A stretch of DNA of 16,338 nucleotides from Dissophora ornata (GCA_025201705.1 MU617306.1:1-16338); one strand, 5' to 3'; counted from the first letter of the stretch, positions 1-8,105 are shown. The notes: generated by a model from the sequence alone, not told the origin. Numbers and translations are program-made.

Positions 1-266
1 TCAATGTCCTCTGGCATTACTGCGGCTGCCTGCATGGCTTTCAGTCCTTGTTTGGGGTGATACACGAAGCCCGATGGTGTCGTCGATCCTTGGGAATGGC
101 TCGGTCCGGCAGCGTTATTTCCACTCGGGGGGCCAGTGCCGTTGTTACTGCGGCCTTCGAAAGGGCCCTTGTTGTCATCTGCTTTTTTCATTTTTTTCGC
201 ATTAGGTCCCATTTCTCCATCATTCGACGGATCATGGTCCTGATTTTTTTGGTTTCCAGGCAACAT
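1..266 (-). CDS. 5' part of a low-complexity ORF running off the left edge
   Basis: An open frame starts at the ATG at 266-264 and runs leftward without a stop to base 1, giving 88 codons plus two bases. An in-frame TAG lies about 30 nt upstream, so this ATG is the first possible start. The product begins MLPGNQKNQDHDPSNDGEMG and is rich in Asn, Gly, Pro, Ser and Lys, with a KKMKK patch near residues 24-28. No folded domain is visible. The composition resembles the disordered N-terminus of a fungal retroelement ORF1/Gag, but it could equally be a host gene. The ORF is divergent from the tRNA-Lys gene about 230 bp away. Seen: frame, start and composition. Inferred: retroelement origin. The missing 3' part would decide. 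Confidence 0.45.
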   Translation of the reverse strand, partial: MLPGNQKNQDHDPSNDGEMGPNAKKMKKADDNKGPFEGRSNNGTGPPSGNNAAGPSHSQGSTTPSGFVYHPKQGLKAMQAAAVMPEDI

Positions 267-408
267 GCGTGCTACTGTCGTTGGCACTCTTATGCGCTAG
301 CGGGGAAGGGTAGGGAGTGTGTGTAGAGAGGGGTTTGTGTAAAATATAGCGTCTCCAATGGTAGATCGGAAAGAGTTTTTTTCGTCCAAGCAAATATAGA
401 ATGTGCAG

Positions 409-424
409 TATATATGCATATATA
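409..424. repeat. 16-bp perfect AT palindrome
   Basis: TATATATGCATATATA is a perfect palindrome in the AT-rich gap between the left-edge ORF and the tRNA gene. It could be a TATA-type promoter region or chance in AT-rich sequence. The rest of 267-498 shows no gene. Confidence 0.4.
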
Positions 425-498
425 GAACAATCGTGCACATATAGAAGTAATTACTCTTGTACTTAAATATGACTCAGAACCCACGACATTCATCAAAT

Positions 499-571
499 GC
501 CCGGCTAGCTCAATCGGTAGAGCGTCAGACTCTTAATCTGAAGGCTGTGGGTTCGACCCCCACGTTGGGCG
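499..571 (+). tRNA. tRNA-Lys (anticodon CUU), copy 1
   Basis: A 73-nt cloverleaf folds completely. The acceptor stem GCCCGGC (499-505) pairs with GTTGGGC (564-570), with two G-U pairs. The D stem is GCTC/GAGC (508-511/520-523). The anticodon stem is TCAGA/TCTGA with loop CTCTTAA, placing anticodon CTT at 532-534, which reads AAG lysine codons. The T arm is GTGGG-TTCGACC-CCCAC (547-563), and the discriminator base is G571. There is no intron. The internal A box (D arm) and B box (GGTTCGACC) are intact, so it should be transcribed by RNA polymerase III. An identical copy lies at 7117-7189. Confidence 0.97.
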
Positions 572-576
572 CATTC

Positions 577-617
577 TTTTGTTTTGTAACTGTTTGACTT
601 CCAGAATGGTTTTTTTT
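577..617 (+). terminator. Pol III termination tracts of tRNA-Lys copy 1
   Basis: A weak T4 tract (577-580) is followed about 30 nt later by a strong T8 tract (610-617). Fungal Pol III usually needs more than four T residues, so the T8 run is a plausible main or backup terminator. The same arrangement follows the second tRNA-Lys gene. Confidence 0.6.
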
Positions 618-662
618 GGGTTGATCCTCACACACACAGCGAGAATCCTATTGAAGAGCTGA

Positions 663-1020
663 ATAATGACATCCTTCATCAAGCCCGAACACAGCGAGCT
701 TTTCTGAGAACTTTGATCGTCTCGAGAGAGAAGGCATCAACGGGCAGCAGGAGCGTCAGCTCTCTCATCCTCACCGACGCCTGCCTTTTGTGTCTTGGTA
801 CGCATGAATGGTTCCAAGATCTTGAGTCCTGTAGCTGTTCCTTGTACCATCGCCTTGGAATGAACTTGACATGATACTTGAATCGGCTCTCAACTTGCAT
901 GAGATGGAAATAGTGCAGACGCACTCGCAATGCGACTCACTTTGAGTATCGACATGATATCACTGCACCATCCTTTCTGGACGTCTCGCATACTTGCAAA
1001 TTCGCAACACGACTCACTTC
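663..1020 (-). pseudogene. Fragment of repeated 'R' family gene (copy 3)
   Basis: Read on the minus strand, this matches the plus-strand sequence at about 14567-14980 and, with a large deletion, at about 9600-9900. Shared landmarks include a peptide containing HYFHLMQV-[D/E]-[S/T]-RFKYH, followed after a frame change by RTKTQKAGVGEDERAD. Here the second part meets a stop soon after ERADAPAAR, and the segment coding MYMYDILKVF in the 14.8-kb copy is missing. No single frame covers the protein, so this is a decayed fragment. I do not recognise the family. It sits between tRNA-Lys and the Gag remnant, inverted relative to the other two copies. Confidence 0.6.
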
Positions 1021-1500
1021 AAAGGTTTTCAAGCAAGGACCGCTTCCAACCCCGAGAAGAAGCAGTCTGACCCCCAGAAGGACCGTACGTACGACAACAA
1101 GGGAAAAGCCAACAAACCAGGTCTGGCAGCAATTACAAGCGTCCTGATGCGACAAGAAGCTAGTCCGTCATTATACTCTCATCTTCGTAGTCGCTTCACT
1201 TTCAACATCAACTAATGCATGGACACTCGCAATGCGAGTAGTCTGCAATAAAACGACTTGGAAAGTGGACAACAGGACAGAAAGATGGGGTTCCTTTATT
1301 GCACACCTGCTAATTTATGTGCGACTGGGCTGGGAAGTCGTCCTATTCGCACGCCTTGCGCCACCAATATAACGCATGACTCTCTTTCCTGGGGAAAGAT
1401 CTCCTGGGGAAAGAATGTGAGATTGTAAAAGAACTATGGTTGAGTGGACGCTGGCATGCAGTCGAGAAAAATTGGTTGGGAAGACCCAGTGCATGGCGAT
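1021..1500. other. Intergenic stretch without a supported gene
   Basis: Several short frames exist in both directions but none shows a recognisable domain or partner. Two small structures are visible. ACTCGCAATGCGAGT (1225-1239) is a 15-bp odd palindrome resembling a motif repeated inside the R units. A tandem CCTGGGGAAAG pair lies near 1390-1415. By position, part of this stretch could be the 3' end of the decayed retroelement to the right, but I found no long terminal repeat pair. Confidence 0.4.
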
Positions 1501-3080
1501 TTATTTGTCGAGACAGATTTGTAACCTTGCTTTTTTAGAAGGCCTGTTCTCGAGCTCCAAGTTTCTCTCTTTTTTTTTCATCTTTGATTCAACTGGTATT
1601 ATCAAAACGTGGAGTGCCATAGTTTCTCTACGGTCGCCTTCAACGAGGTTATCCAGTGCAACTTCAGTTTGTCATTGTTACCTCTTTCATGTGACCATTA
1701 GAGTCCTTATTATAGGATTGATAACGAGAAGAACGGCAATCATCAGCGTAAAGTCCACGTTTGTGACATTTAGAGCAGACAATACACTCGCCGGCGTCAT
1801 GAGAGTTATTGACTCTGCAATTCTTACAGCTCTTCTTCATCTTGGATGGCTGAGATCGTTTGTGATCTAACTCATTGTTGTCCCGTGAAATTTCTTCGTC
1901 AGCGGGTTTTCTCCCTTGAACCTTGGTGTCATAGTCAGGACCTTCTGCAAGCGAAAGGGCAGAACGGAATTCCTCAATACTATCCTTGAGAATGGTGCCA
2001 TTATGACCATGTACCAGGAATAGCGTCATGAAGTTAAGAATGTCAGCAGGGAGCGACTTCTTCATGAGTTCCAAATAATAGCGTTCGCCATCCGGGAGCT
2101 TGTACATTCTCGCAATTCGCTGGAGACGAGTTCCATACGACTTGTGTGTCTCTTTGTATCTTGTATTGATTCCTGCTGTAAGGACCTTGACTACCTCATC
2201 CCTTTGCTGATCAAATTTGAGCGCAGCATCGGTGAATAGATCCTCACAGCGATCCCAGTTGAGTTCTTCCTAAGGGATATTTTTCATCCGTTGGATGCAA
2301 TCGTCCTTGATCTCTTTATCAAGAATGACCAATTACAACAGACGAAGCTCATTCCTGAGAAAGCTGGCTTCGCCAAGCGCCAGTTTTTCTTGGTCCCTGA
2401 ATCGGTGCAAGAATTCATAGGCTGAGGTGAAGACAAATTTGTGAGACGAACACTGGGCAACAGTATCGTCGGGCGTGTAGCGCAGGGTCTCTTGTCTCGG
2501 CGTGGGATGTTGACTTTCTGAGCCGGAGTAGTTGGTAGAGCCGGAACGACCGTTATCATCACTGATAAGACTGGTTTCCACGTCAACGTAGTTGTTGGAA
2601 GCGCTGGTCTGTCGGAGAAGTTGCTTGTGTTGCTTAAGCGCCGGTTCCAAGAGACGTTGTCTTGTCATGATGTCGTCCAAATCCTCATCGATCTTACTGA
2701 TGTATTCGATCAGACCAGGGGGACAGGCTTCACCTTTTGGGATCATGACCTGTTAGGCGAATGGTTGTAGTTTTTGATGACTGAGATCTTTTCGCCTTCT
2801 GCTCAAGTTGTTGGAGGAGACCAACAATATCTTTGGTCCTTCTATGGATGAACTGTAGTAGCGGACAATTTTTCAGAGGAGCGAATTGGTTGTTGATGGG
2901 TCCCCTGTCAGGATATTCATCAACCTCCATGGAGTTTGCGGCAAGGTTGCTAATGTTGTGGGTATGTTCACCCGGTTTGACAGGTTTGCCATAGAGGCTG
3001 GCAAGGTTGCCTTTAGTGTGGGTCAGTTCACCCATGTTGATAAGGTTACCCCTATAGTTCATAAGGCAATAAAACAGCAT
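1501..3080 (-). pseudogene. Decayed retrotransposon Gag with zinc-knuckle remnants
   Basis: Open frames at 3080-2730, 2746-2333 and 2107-1664 are pieces of one Gag-like protein. The last two are in the same frame, interrupted by TAA (2335-2333) and TAG (2272-2270). A frameshift separates the first piece, and another follows 1664, after which a frame containing VALDNLVEGDRRETMALHV ends at TAA 1503-1501. Near the C-terminus are two tandem CCHC-like zinc knuckles, as in retroelement nucleocapsids. The first reads CKNCRVNNSHDAGEC (CX2CX5HX4C, one residue longer than usual). The second is CSKCHKRGLYADDC, with Leu where His belongs. No protease, reverse transcriptase or integrase is visible. Family membership (LTR type, probably Ty3/Gypsy-like) is inferred from layout. 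Confidence 0.6.
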
Positions 3081-3408
3081 TATGCAATTGCACTATACCC
3101 TCCAGCCCGTTTGTGGTCTTGGTGCCGACATGAAAGAGCGACCAGATACTATGCAGCCAATATTCGATACAAGAGACGATGCGTCCCTCACAACGAATTT
3201 CGGTTGACCCTGGCTTTTCCGTTATATTAAAATAACAGGAAACCGAAATTCGTTGCAAGGGACGCATCGTCCCTTATCGAATCTCGACTGTACACAATCC
3301 ATGTACCTTGAATTGCTCTCTGTTCAACCACGTCTTTTTGGTTGCAGATTGTCTCAACTGTGATTGTGCCTACACTGCACGTCTGCATCCATATCGATTA
3401 AACCTATG
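3052..3408. repeat. Segment related in inverse to 8465-8610
   Basis: Blocks such as TGTGGTCTTGGTGCCGACAT, AACAGCATTATGC and GTCTGCATCCATATC occur here and, reverse-complemented, at 8465-8610. The similarity runs on into the inverted-repeat element at 3409, as it does from 8464 outward, so both copies share the same flank. About 217 bp (3141-3357, with the hairpin) is present here only. The segment lies just upstream of the Gag remnant and may be its leader or LTR region, but that is not shown. Confidence 0.6.
3162..3283. repeat. Long imperfect hairpin (about 42-bp arms, about 34-bp loop)
   Basis: The left arm (about 3162-3205) and the reverse complement of the right arm (about 3241-3283) share ATTCGATA, GACGATGCGTCCCT and CAACGAATTTCGGTT with few mismatches. 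The AT-rich loop contains TATATTAAAATAAC. The hairpin lies in a segment (about 3141-3357) missing from the related sequence at 8465-8600, so it may be a small foldback insertion. Confidence 0.7.
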
Positions 3409-3644
3409 GAACCCGGTCAAGGCCAGAGGGTTTGCTTGTAGTTCATGTAGTTGGGTCCACCTCGGGTGTCCCCTCTTGTTTCGTTGCCTAGGTTTAAAAA
3501 CATCGTCCATGGTGGCGCCCTAACAAGGGCGGGTGGTATGGTGAATGGAAGGAGATCAGACGGGATTATTGCATGAATTACAGCGCAATCCATCCTTGTA
3601 TCCTCGCATCCGACATGCGGGAGCTACATCTAGTGCCACTCCAT
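3409..3644. mobile_element. Truncated copy of the inverted-repeat element at 8115-8464
   Basis: It starts with GAACCCGGTCAAGG, the same terminus as the complete element at 8115-8464, and follows that element through its terminal repeat (CATCGTCCATGGTGG near 3500) and internal part (GACATGCGGGAG near 3613). Similarity stops near 3644 inside the element, before the second terminal repeat. About ten bases later begins the sequence shared with the 3' flank of akrB. The truncation therefore coincides with the boundary of the akr duplication. It is nonautonomous, with no coding capacity. Confidence 0.7.
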
Positions 3645-3940
3645 CGACTCGTGAAAGGTGTGTCTTCACACACATAGTAGCAAAGTTTGACGCCAGCAAT
3701 CTTAAGCACCGTTGCCCAAAAACAAAAAAATATAAACAACAGGACAAACCGTTTTTTGGCATGAGAGCGAGTAGGCCACCACTTCAGTTATTTCTACACC
3801 CTCCAATGTTTGAGTCTGGCCAACTACTTTTGAAGAAAAAAAAATGTGCAATAAACTTGACGAGGAACACAATGAGATTTTTAATTACGTTGGCAATGCT
3901 ACCCCGTCCTTAGTCTTCGCGTTCTCTCTCTTCCTCTCCT

Positions 3941-5802
3941 TTACTTAAGATAGCTACGAGCGACACTAGCAGTATCAGCGTTGGACTTGAAGTAAGAGGG
4001 GCATGCAACCTTGACGTGTTCCCAGGCCTCATCATAGACATCAAGGACCTCTTTAGGCAGGGGACCCTTTTCCAGATCGTTGAGGTTGTCCTCGAGATGC
4101 TTCAAAGATGATGCTCCAATAATGATGGCATCGTTGGGGCCGAGATCGGAGTGGTGCGTTATCCAGCGCAGAGCGGATTCGATTAAGGTGATGTTGTGTT
4201 CCTTGGTAATCTTCTCAATCATCTTAATGGCGTCGAAATACAGTGTGTTCCAGTAGCGTTCACGATAGCTATTTGTGGCGATAAGAGATAACAGAAAAGA
4301 TCCTCTAGCTGTTTAAAACCAATGGCGAGTATCTTTCAGAGGCGAGAGAACGACGACAACAAGAACAGAAGTGGAGCAGATTTTTTGTTTCGTTTTCTAA
4401 CTTACAGTATTCCAAACAAATTCTAGAGGAAATGAAATTGGCAGAGTATGTTGTTAGCGCGCCGCGAGACCACGCGAGCATTATGACAAATTTAGAAAAA
4501 GGAGGAGTACATCTGCAATGGCAGATGTGTTGAAGCTATCAGTTTACCTTCTCGTCGAAACGGCCACCATCGACATCCTTGCCAAAGTCGTATCTTCCTA
4601 AGAGAAAACCACCAGCCTATATGTTTCATTCATTCCAGCAAAAGGCGGCAAACATGTATAACGTTAGATCCATGACAAAAAAAAAGTACAACAATGAGCG
4701 GATAAACGTAACGTAACAAGATTTGTAACAACATATGGTACAATGTCCTTACGATAGGGTTGTAGGCGTAGAAGGCAATATTCAAGGCCTTCAAGCAAGG
4801 AAGGAGCTCGCGCGCGACGTCCCTGGTAATCGCGTTGTACTGTAGGGTCGATTTGTTTTTTTTAGCAAAGGGTGTTAGAACAGTCATTACAGTCATTTAC
4901 TAGTTCCTTTCGCATTATTCCAAGATGAACCAGATAAACGTACCATTCCCTGATACACGGATGGAAGGACATATCCGTGTTGCTTGCACAGTTGGTGAAT
5001 GAGAGTCACTTGCCATGCCGCGTAGTTGGACAGTCCAAACTAATTACATGGCGCGGAGATATGTCTGTTGAGTGATGGGGTTGCTCATGCATCGATAAAA
5101 ATCTGTGCCGCTCGCAGTTTCCTCGCAGTCGACATTATCCAATCGACAATGATCAACAACAAAATCTCAGATGAGTTTGAATCAATGGACATACCCTCTC
5201 AAAGAGTCCCTCGCGATAGAGATCATCGACGGCCTTGATGGTCTCTTCAAAGGGGGTCGAGTAATCGGGAGCGTGCAAATAGAAGATATCAACCTTCTGG
5301 AGCTTCAACGCCTCAAGCGAGTCTTTGAACGTTTTCCTAAGGAACTCAGCACCGTGGGCCTTTGCAACAACTGGCCACACTTTTGTCGCAACCTTGTACT
5401 TTTCCACGTTAAACTGTCCCATAACCTAGAAAAAGAAAAAGTGCACAAATCAACACAAAGCAAACCAATCTAGTTGTGTAAGCATGAATTCTTTGCAAAC
5501 AGCAAAGTTTCAATAGCAATGCAGAAACCTACAGTCTCGGTATCGCCATCGCAGTAGAGTCTGGCGGTGTCGAGCTCGCCGTGACCACGAGCACTGAACA
5601 TGTCCAAGAATGGCTTGATGTTATCAACACCGCGGACTCGAACTGCGTTTCTCGTCCCGTCAGTCTGGTCAAGACCAAAGGTCATTGTTCTATTAGGAAA
5701 ACAAGATTCTCATTTGGTCACCGCGCGTATTTTTTTCTCGCGCATAATTTGAAAACTACCTCCAACGACGACCTACCCAAGGACAATCTTTGGAGTGGCC
5801 AT
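3941..5802 (-). CDS. Aldo-keto reductase, AKR7 / aflatoxin-aldehyde-reductase type (akrA)
   Basis: NADPH-dependent reductase of aldehydes and dialdehydes, cytosolic by family. Exons, minus strand: 5802-5777, 5689-5533, 5425-5195, 5039-4944, 4839-4753, 4616-4548, 4422-4406 (17 nt) and 4268-3941. They join to 1,011 nt and 336 residues without a stop, with GT-AG introns of 87-155 nt. Visible family marks are GTMTFG at residues 9-14, the catalytic tetrad D49, Y54, K76 and H112 (in ELDTARLY, ATKV and FYLHAPD), FGLSNY at 139-144, YNAITR at 171, NPIAGG at 197, the C-terminal NADPH site GASSLKHLEDN at 279-289, and CPSYF near the end. By my count it is about 90% identical to akrB. Oddities: AGGFLLGRY at 200-208 where the family has AGGLL[T/S]G, Cys55 after the catalytic Tyr, and a different 13-residue tail. 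Activity may be changed, but the gene shows no disabling lesion. Confidence 0.92.
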
Positions 5803-5854
5803 ATTGTAAAAATTAGTGTGAGACGGCAATGGAAAAAGGGATACTGGGTTCAGA

Positions 5855-5902
5855 GAAGGGCGAATAAGCTGAAGGGCGAATAAGCTGAAGGGCGAATAAG
5901 CT
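5855..5902. repeat. Three tandem 16-bp repeats in the akrA 5' region
   Basis: The unit GAAGGGCGAATAAGCT occurs three times head to tail (5855-5870, 5871-5886, 5887-5902), plus a degraded fourth start. It lies 53-100 bp upstream of the akrA ATG, in the 5' UTR or core promoter. The akrB promoter lacks it, so it arose after the duplication. Confidence 0.95.
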
Positions 5903-6074
5903 GAATGACGAAGAGAAAAGAAAAGAACACGCACTATTATTCCAAAAAATTGAGGTATCGCCTGTGGAGTGGATGTGTTAGCCATGTGTAACGTGATCAT
6001 GCATCAGACTCATCTTGGTCATTAATGATAGTGTACATGCGGCCTTATCCGTGAGTGACTCGTTTAAGACCCAT

Positions 6075-6136
6075 CTGCGCAGCGAGCGTAAAGGCTAAAG
6101 GCTCTTCTGCGCAGCGAGTGGTAAAGTTCTGCGCAG
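6075..6136. promoter_or_regulatory. Three CTGCGCAG palindromes upstream of akrA
   Basis: The 8-bp perfect palindrome CTGCGCAG occurs at 6075-6082, 6107-6114 and 6129-6136, about 270-335 bp upstream of the akrA ATG, in the context CTCGCTGCGCAGA (minus strand). The two distal sites have the same 22-bp spacing as the pair upstream of akrB, and their flanks are conserved. A dimeric transcription-factor site is a reasonable inference; the factor is unknown. Confidence 0.55.
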
Positions 6137-6305
6137 TGTGTATGAGAATCTGAGCCAAAATCCTATGTAGAAATCTACGAATGATGCCCTTTGCAATGAA
6201 GGTATCCACCAACGCTATATAACTAGTCGCGTTCCCACGGGCCAATCCGGTGGGCCCACGCAACTATTGCCACCCCTCTTCAGGATGTTAAAGATTTGAA
6301 GACAT

Positions 6306-6804
6306 CTACCAAAAACCAATCCTCTCCATCCTCTCCATAGCTCTCAGGTGCCTCTTTCCCAGCAGGCTGTGTAGCAACATGCGGTCCGCGTCATGTGGGT
6401 CAAGTGTGGGTCCTGGACAGATCCCGCCTTCGTGGTCTTCCAGACGCCCACCACAGGGGCAGTAACCATCCTCACAAATGTATCCATAGCCTTCGCTCCA
6501 CTCGCCTCGGGGCCCGGTGTACTTTGCCTTCTTGTCTCTTGCTGTGATACCACGCTCCTTCTCGCGTTCGACCGTTGTCTGACATCTGGACTTCCAGATC
6601 AGCTCAGTCGCTTATTTCTCGAGGTGTCCAACGAACTTGTGTATCACTGTGTGTACGATTGCCAGGAGTACCGAAAAGTGGAGCCCACTCCTTGATCAAA
6701 CTGATTGGCGTGATGCCACAGTAAAGGTCACTGATCGCCCACTTGAGGTTCGTTACTCGGTCATAATGTCCTTCGCCGCGCAAAAGCGATTGAGTTCCGC
6801 CGAA
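6306..6804 (-). pseudogene. C-terminal remnant of a LINE-like reverse transcriptase ORF
   Basis: Two overlapping minus-strand frames without an ATG make one decayed protein. The first (from about 6804) contains HYDRVTNLKWAISDLYCGIT, then WAPLFGTP, and ends at a stop after REISD. After a frameshift the second contains ELIWKSRC, ITARDKKAKYTGPRGEW, a Cys-rich stretch ICEDGYCPCGG followed by HEGGICPG, and RMLLHSLLG, ending at TAG 6308-6306. The order WKxRC, a short basic linker, a Cys/His-rich knot, and LLxSLLGxRxLxxMERMxRI resembles the C-terminus of fungal non-LTR retrotransposon ORF2 as I remember it. The catalytic reverse-transcriptase domain is absent, so this is a 5'-truncated copy, the usual outcome of LINE insertion. 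No poly(A) tail is evident. Confidence 0.5.
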
Positions 6805-6824
6805 TAAAAAAAAGCCAGGGTGTT

Positions 6825-7029
6825 CTTATGTCACTGACGCTGGCCATACGCAAAAAACCCACACAAAACCCTAGAAATCCTCAGCCCTAAAAACTTCTAA
6901 TAACCCCAAAAGAGCTCTGAAACCCCACCAAAGGACATGCGGATGCGGTTAATGCTACTATGAGGGATCAGAGGAAAAAAAAACTAAGGGACAGTGAATT
7001 TATCGCATGGCCTGCGTCAGTGACATAAG
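6825..7029. mobile_element. Small inverted-repeat (MITE-like) element, about 205 bp
   Basis: The left end CTTATGTCACTGACGC-TGGCCAT is matched by the reverse complement of the right end (7029 leftward), with about one mismatch in the first 23 bp. The interior is A/C-rich and noncoding. No clear target-site duplication is visible. It abuts the 5' break of the LINE remnant and lies about 90 bp before tRNA-Lys copy 2. Confidence 0.65.
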
Positions 7030-7116
7030 GCACGTGCCTACTACGATATTGCCTTCAGAATATCACGTGATGTACATAGATTTATGATTCATCCGGAATA
7101 CCACGTAATATCAGTT

Positions 7117-7189
7117 GCCCGGCTAGCTCAATCGGTAGAGCGTCAGACTCTTAATCTGAAGGCTGTGGGTTCGACCCCCACGTTGGGCG
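7117..7189 (+). tRNA. tRNA-Lys (anticodon CUU), copy 2
   Basis: This 73-nt gene is identical to the one at 499-571, with the same complete cloverleaf and anticodon CTT (7150-7152). About 45 bp of 3' flank is also shared with copy 1, with scattered mismatches, whereas the 5' flanks look unrelated. Confidence 0.97.
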
Positions 7190-7194
7190 CATAC

Positions 7195-7238
7195 TTTTAT
7201 TTTGTAACTGCTTGACTTCCACAATGGTGTTTTTTTTT
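7195..7238 (+). terminator. Pol III termination tracts of tRNA-Lys copy 2
   Basis: A T4 tract at 7195-7198 and a T9 tract at 7230-7238 reproduce the arrangement after copy 1. Homology between the two tRNA loci ends at this second tract. Confidence 0.6.
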
Positions 7239-7239
7239 G

Positions 7240-7691
7240 CACCCCCCCCCCCGTATGCCTCTTATTCTTGCGAGGGTCATCAACTCCTGCACTAAGTCCA
7301 TGTAAACGTTCCCAATCTTTGAACGTCAATTGCGCAACAACTTTTTATGCTACTCCCTACGCTTCTTAATATATTTCTTTTGCCCATCTCCATGCCTATC
7401 TTCTCATGTAGTTCACTTCTTTTTTTCATCAACTTTGATGTCCACTTGCATGCAAAGAGTGCTTAATTGTCTGTTCAGTTCACCCATAGTGGACGAAAAA
7501 AGAAGTGAACTACATGAGAAGATAGGCATGGAGACGGGCAAAAGAATATATTAAGAAGAGTAGGGAGTAGCATAAAAGGTTGTTGCGCGATTGACGTTCA
7601 AAGATTGGGAACGTTTACATGGACTTAGTGCAGGAGTTGATGACCCCCGTAAGAATAAGATGCTCACGGGGGTGTGAGATTATATTATTCC
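7240..7691. mobile_element. Foldback (MITE-like) element with arms of about 190 bp, copy A
   Basis: The left arm (about 7240-7445) and right arm (about 7488-7691) are near-perfect inverted repeats. Landmarks are GGGTCATCAACTCCTGCAC, GTAAACGTTCCCAAT, ATGCTACTCCCTACGC and CATGCCTATCTTCTC, each recurring in reverse complement. Only about 45 bp separates the arms. The left end is altered by an 11-base C run (7242-7252); the right end reads through GGGGGTGTGAGATTATATTATTCC. No protein is encoded, and open frames inside are shadows of the palindrome. A second copy lies at 15921 to the window end. It begins directly after the tRNA-Lys T9 tract. Confidence 0.85.
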
Positions 7692-7696
7692 ATTTG

Positions 7697-8105
7697 ACAA
7701 CCCGGGTTGTTCGTTTTTATTCAACAACCCAACATGTCTTGCGTGCTAAGTCTATGGACGACCAATTTTTCTTAAAGTGATATTCATCGATATTTTTTTG
7801 TTTCATAGTCTTCGTTTTTTTGCATCCACATCATTAGTATAGCCCTAACAACCACCGAATGCCAAAACTCGATCTTCGTGACCACCATACACACAAAAAA
7901 CTGGTATTTCCTATGAAATGCATCTTAAAAGCCGCTTTGAACAACGTGAGAGTGGTGCTCCATGAAAGAGGTGGCGAGAACAAGCACCATTTGGCCATTT
8001 GATACCAACTTCAACGAGTTTTTCAAAAAAGGATGAAAAAGTGCTTACATGGACTTAGCACGAAAACACGTTCGGTTGTTGAATAAATCGAAGAACCCGG
8101 GTTGT
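7697..8105. mobile_element. Inverted-repeat (MITE-like) element of about 410 bp
   Basis: The terminal repeats are about 60 bp. The left end begins with the 14-bp palindrome ACAACCCGGGTTGT and continues TTATTCAACAACCC and CGTGCTAAGTC. The reverse complement of the right end gives ACAACCCGGGTTCTTCG, TTATTCAACAACCG and CGTGCTAAGTCCATG. The interior is AT-rich with no credible ORF. It lies 5 bp from the foldback element on its left and 9 bp from the element at 8115. No obvious target-site duplication. Confidence 0.75.

Larger units (their letters stand above)
3655..6136 (-). repeat. Left arm of the inverted akr duplication
   Basis: This arm of about 2.48 kb is homologous in reverse orientation to 10092-12533. 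It covers the promoter with CTGCGCAG motifs, all eight exons and seven introns of akrA, and about 290 bp of 3' flank ending in the shared AAGGTGTGTCTTCACACAC. Within 3655-3940 a GGCCTACTCGCTCTCAT-type block (minus strand) marks the shared 3' flank. An ATTAAA (minus strand, 3885-3880) is a possible polyadenylation signal. Confidence 0.85.

Noticed and set aside
499..617. tRNA-derived SINE instead of a real tRNA gene
   Set aside because: Both copies are identical with a perfect cloverleaf and no SINE body or tail of normal length, so functional tRNA genes are favoured; the shared 3' flank is kept as a finding.
1178..1368. Plus-strand frame reading through 1178-1368 next to the Gag remnant
   Set aside because: It lacks an in-frame start and any recognisable domain, and its composition is unremarkable.
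1436..1870. Plus-strand open frame of 144 codons
   Set aside because: It lies opposite the Gag zinc-knuckle frame, which has recognisable motifs; this strand shows no domain and is treated as a shadow.
6393..6695. Plus-strand 100-codon frame
   Set aside because: Antisense to the LINE-like C-terminal remnant, which has a conserved motif order.
7330..7554. Open frame inside the foldback element (74 codons)
   Set aside because: It is noncoding palindromic arm sequence; the equivalent frame is not kept in the second copy.
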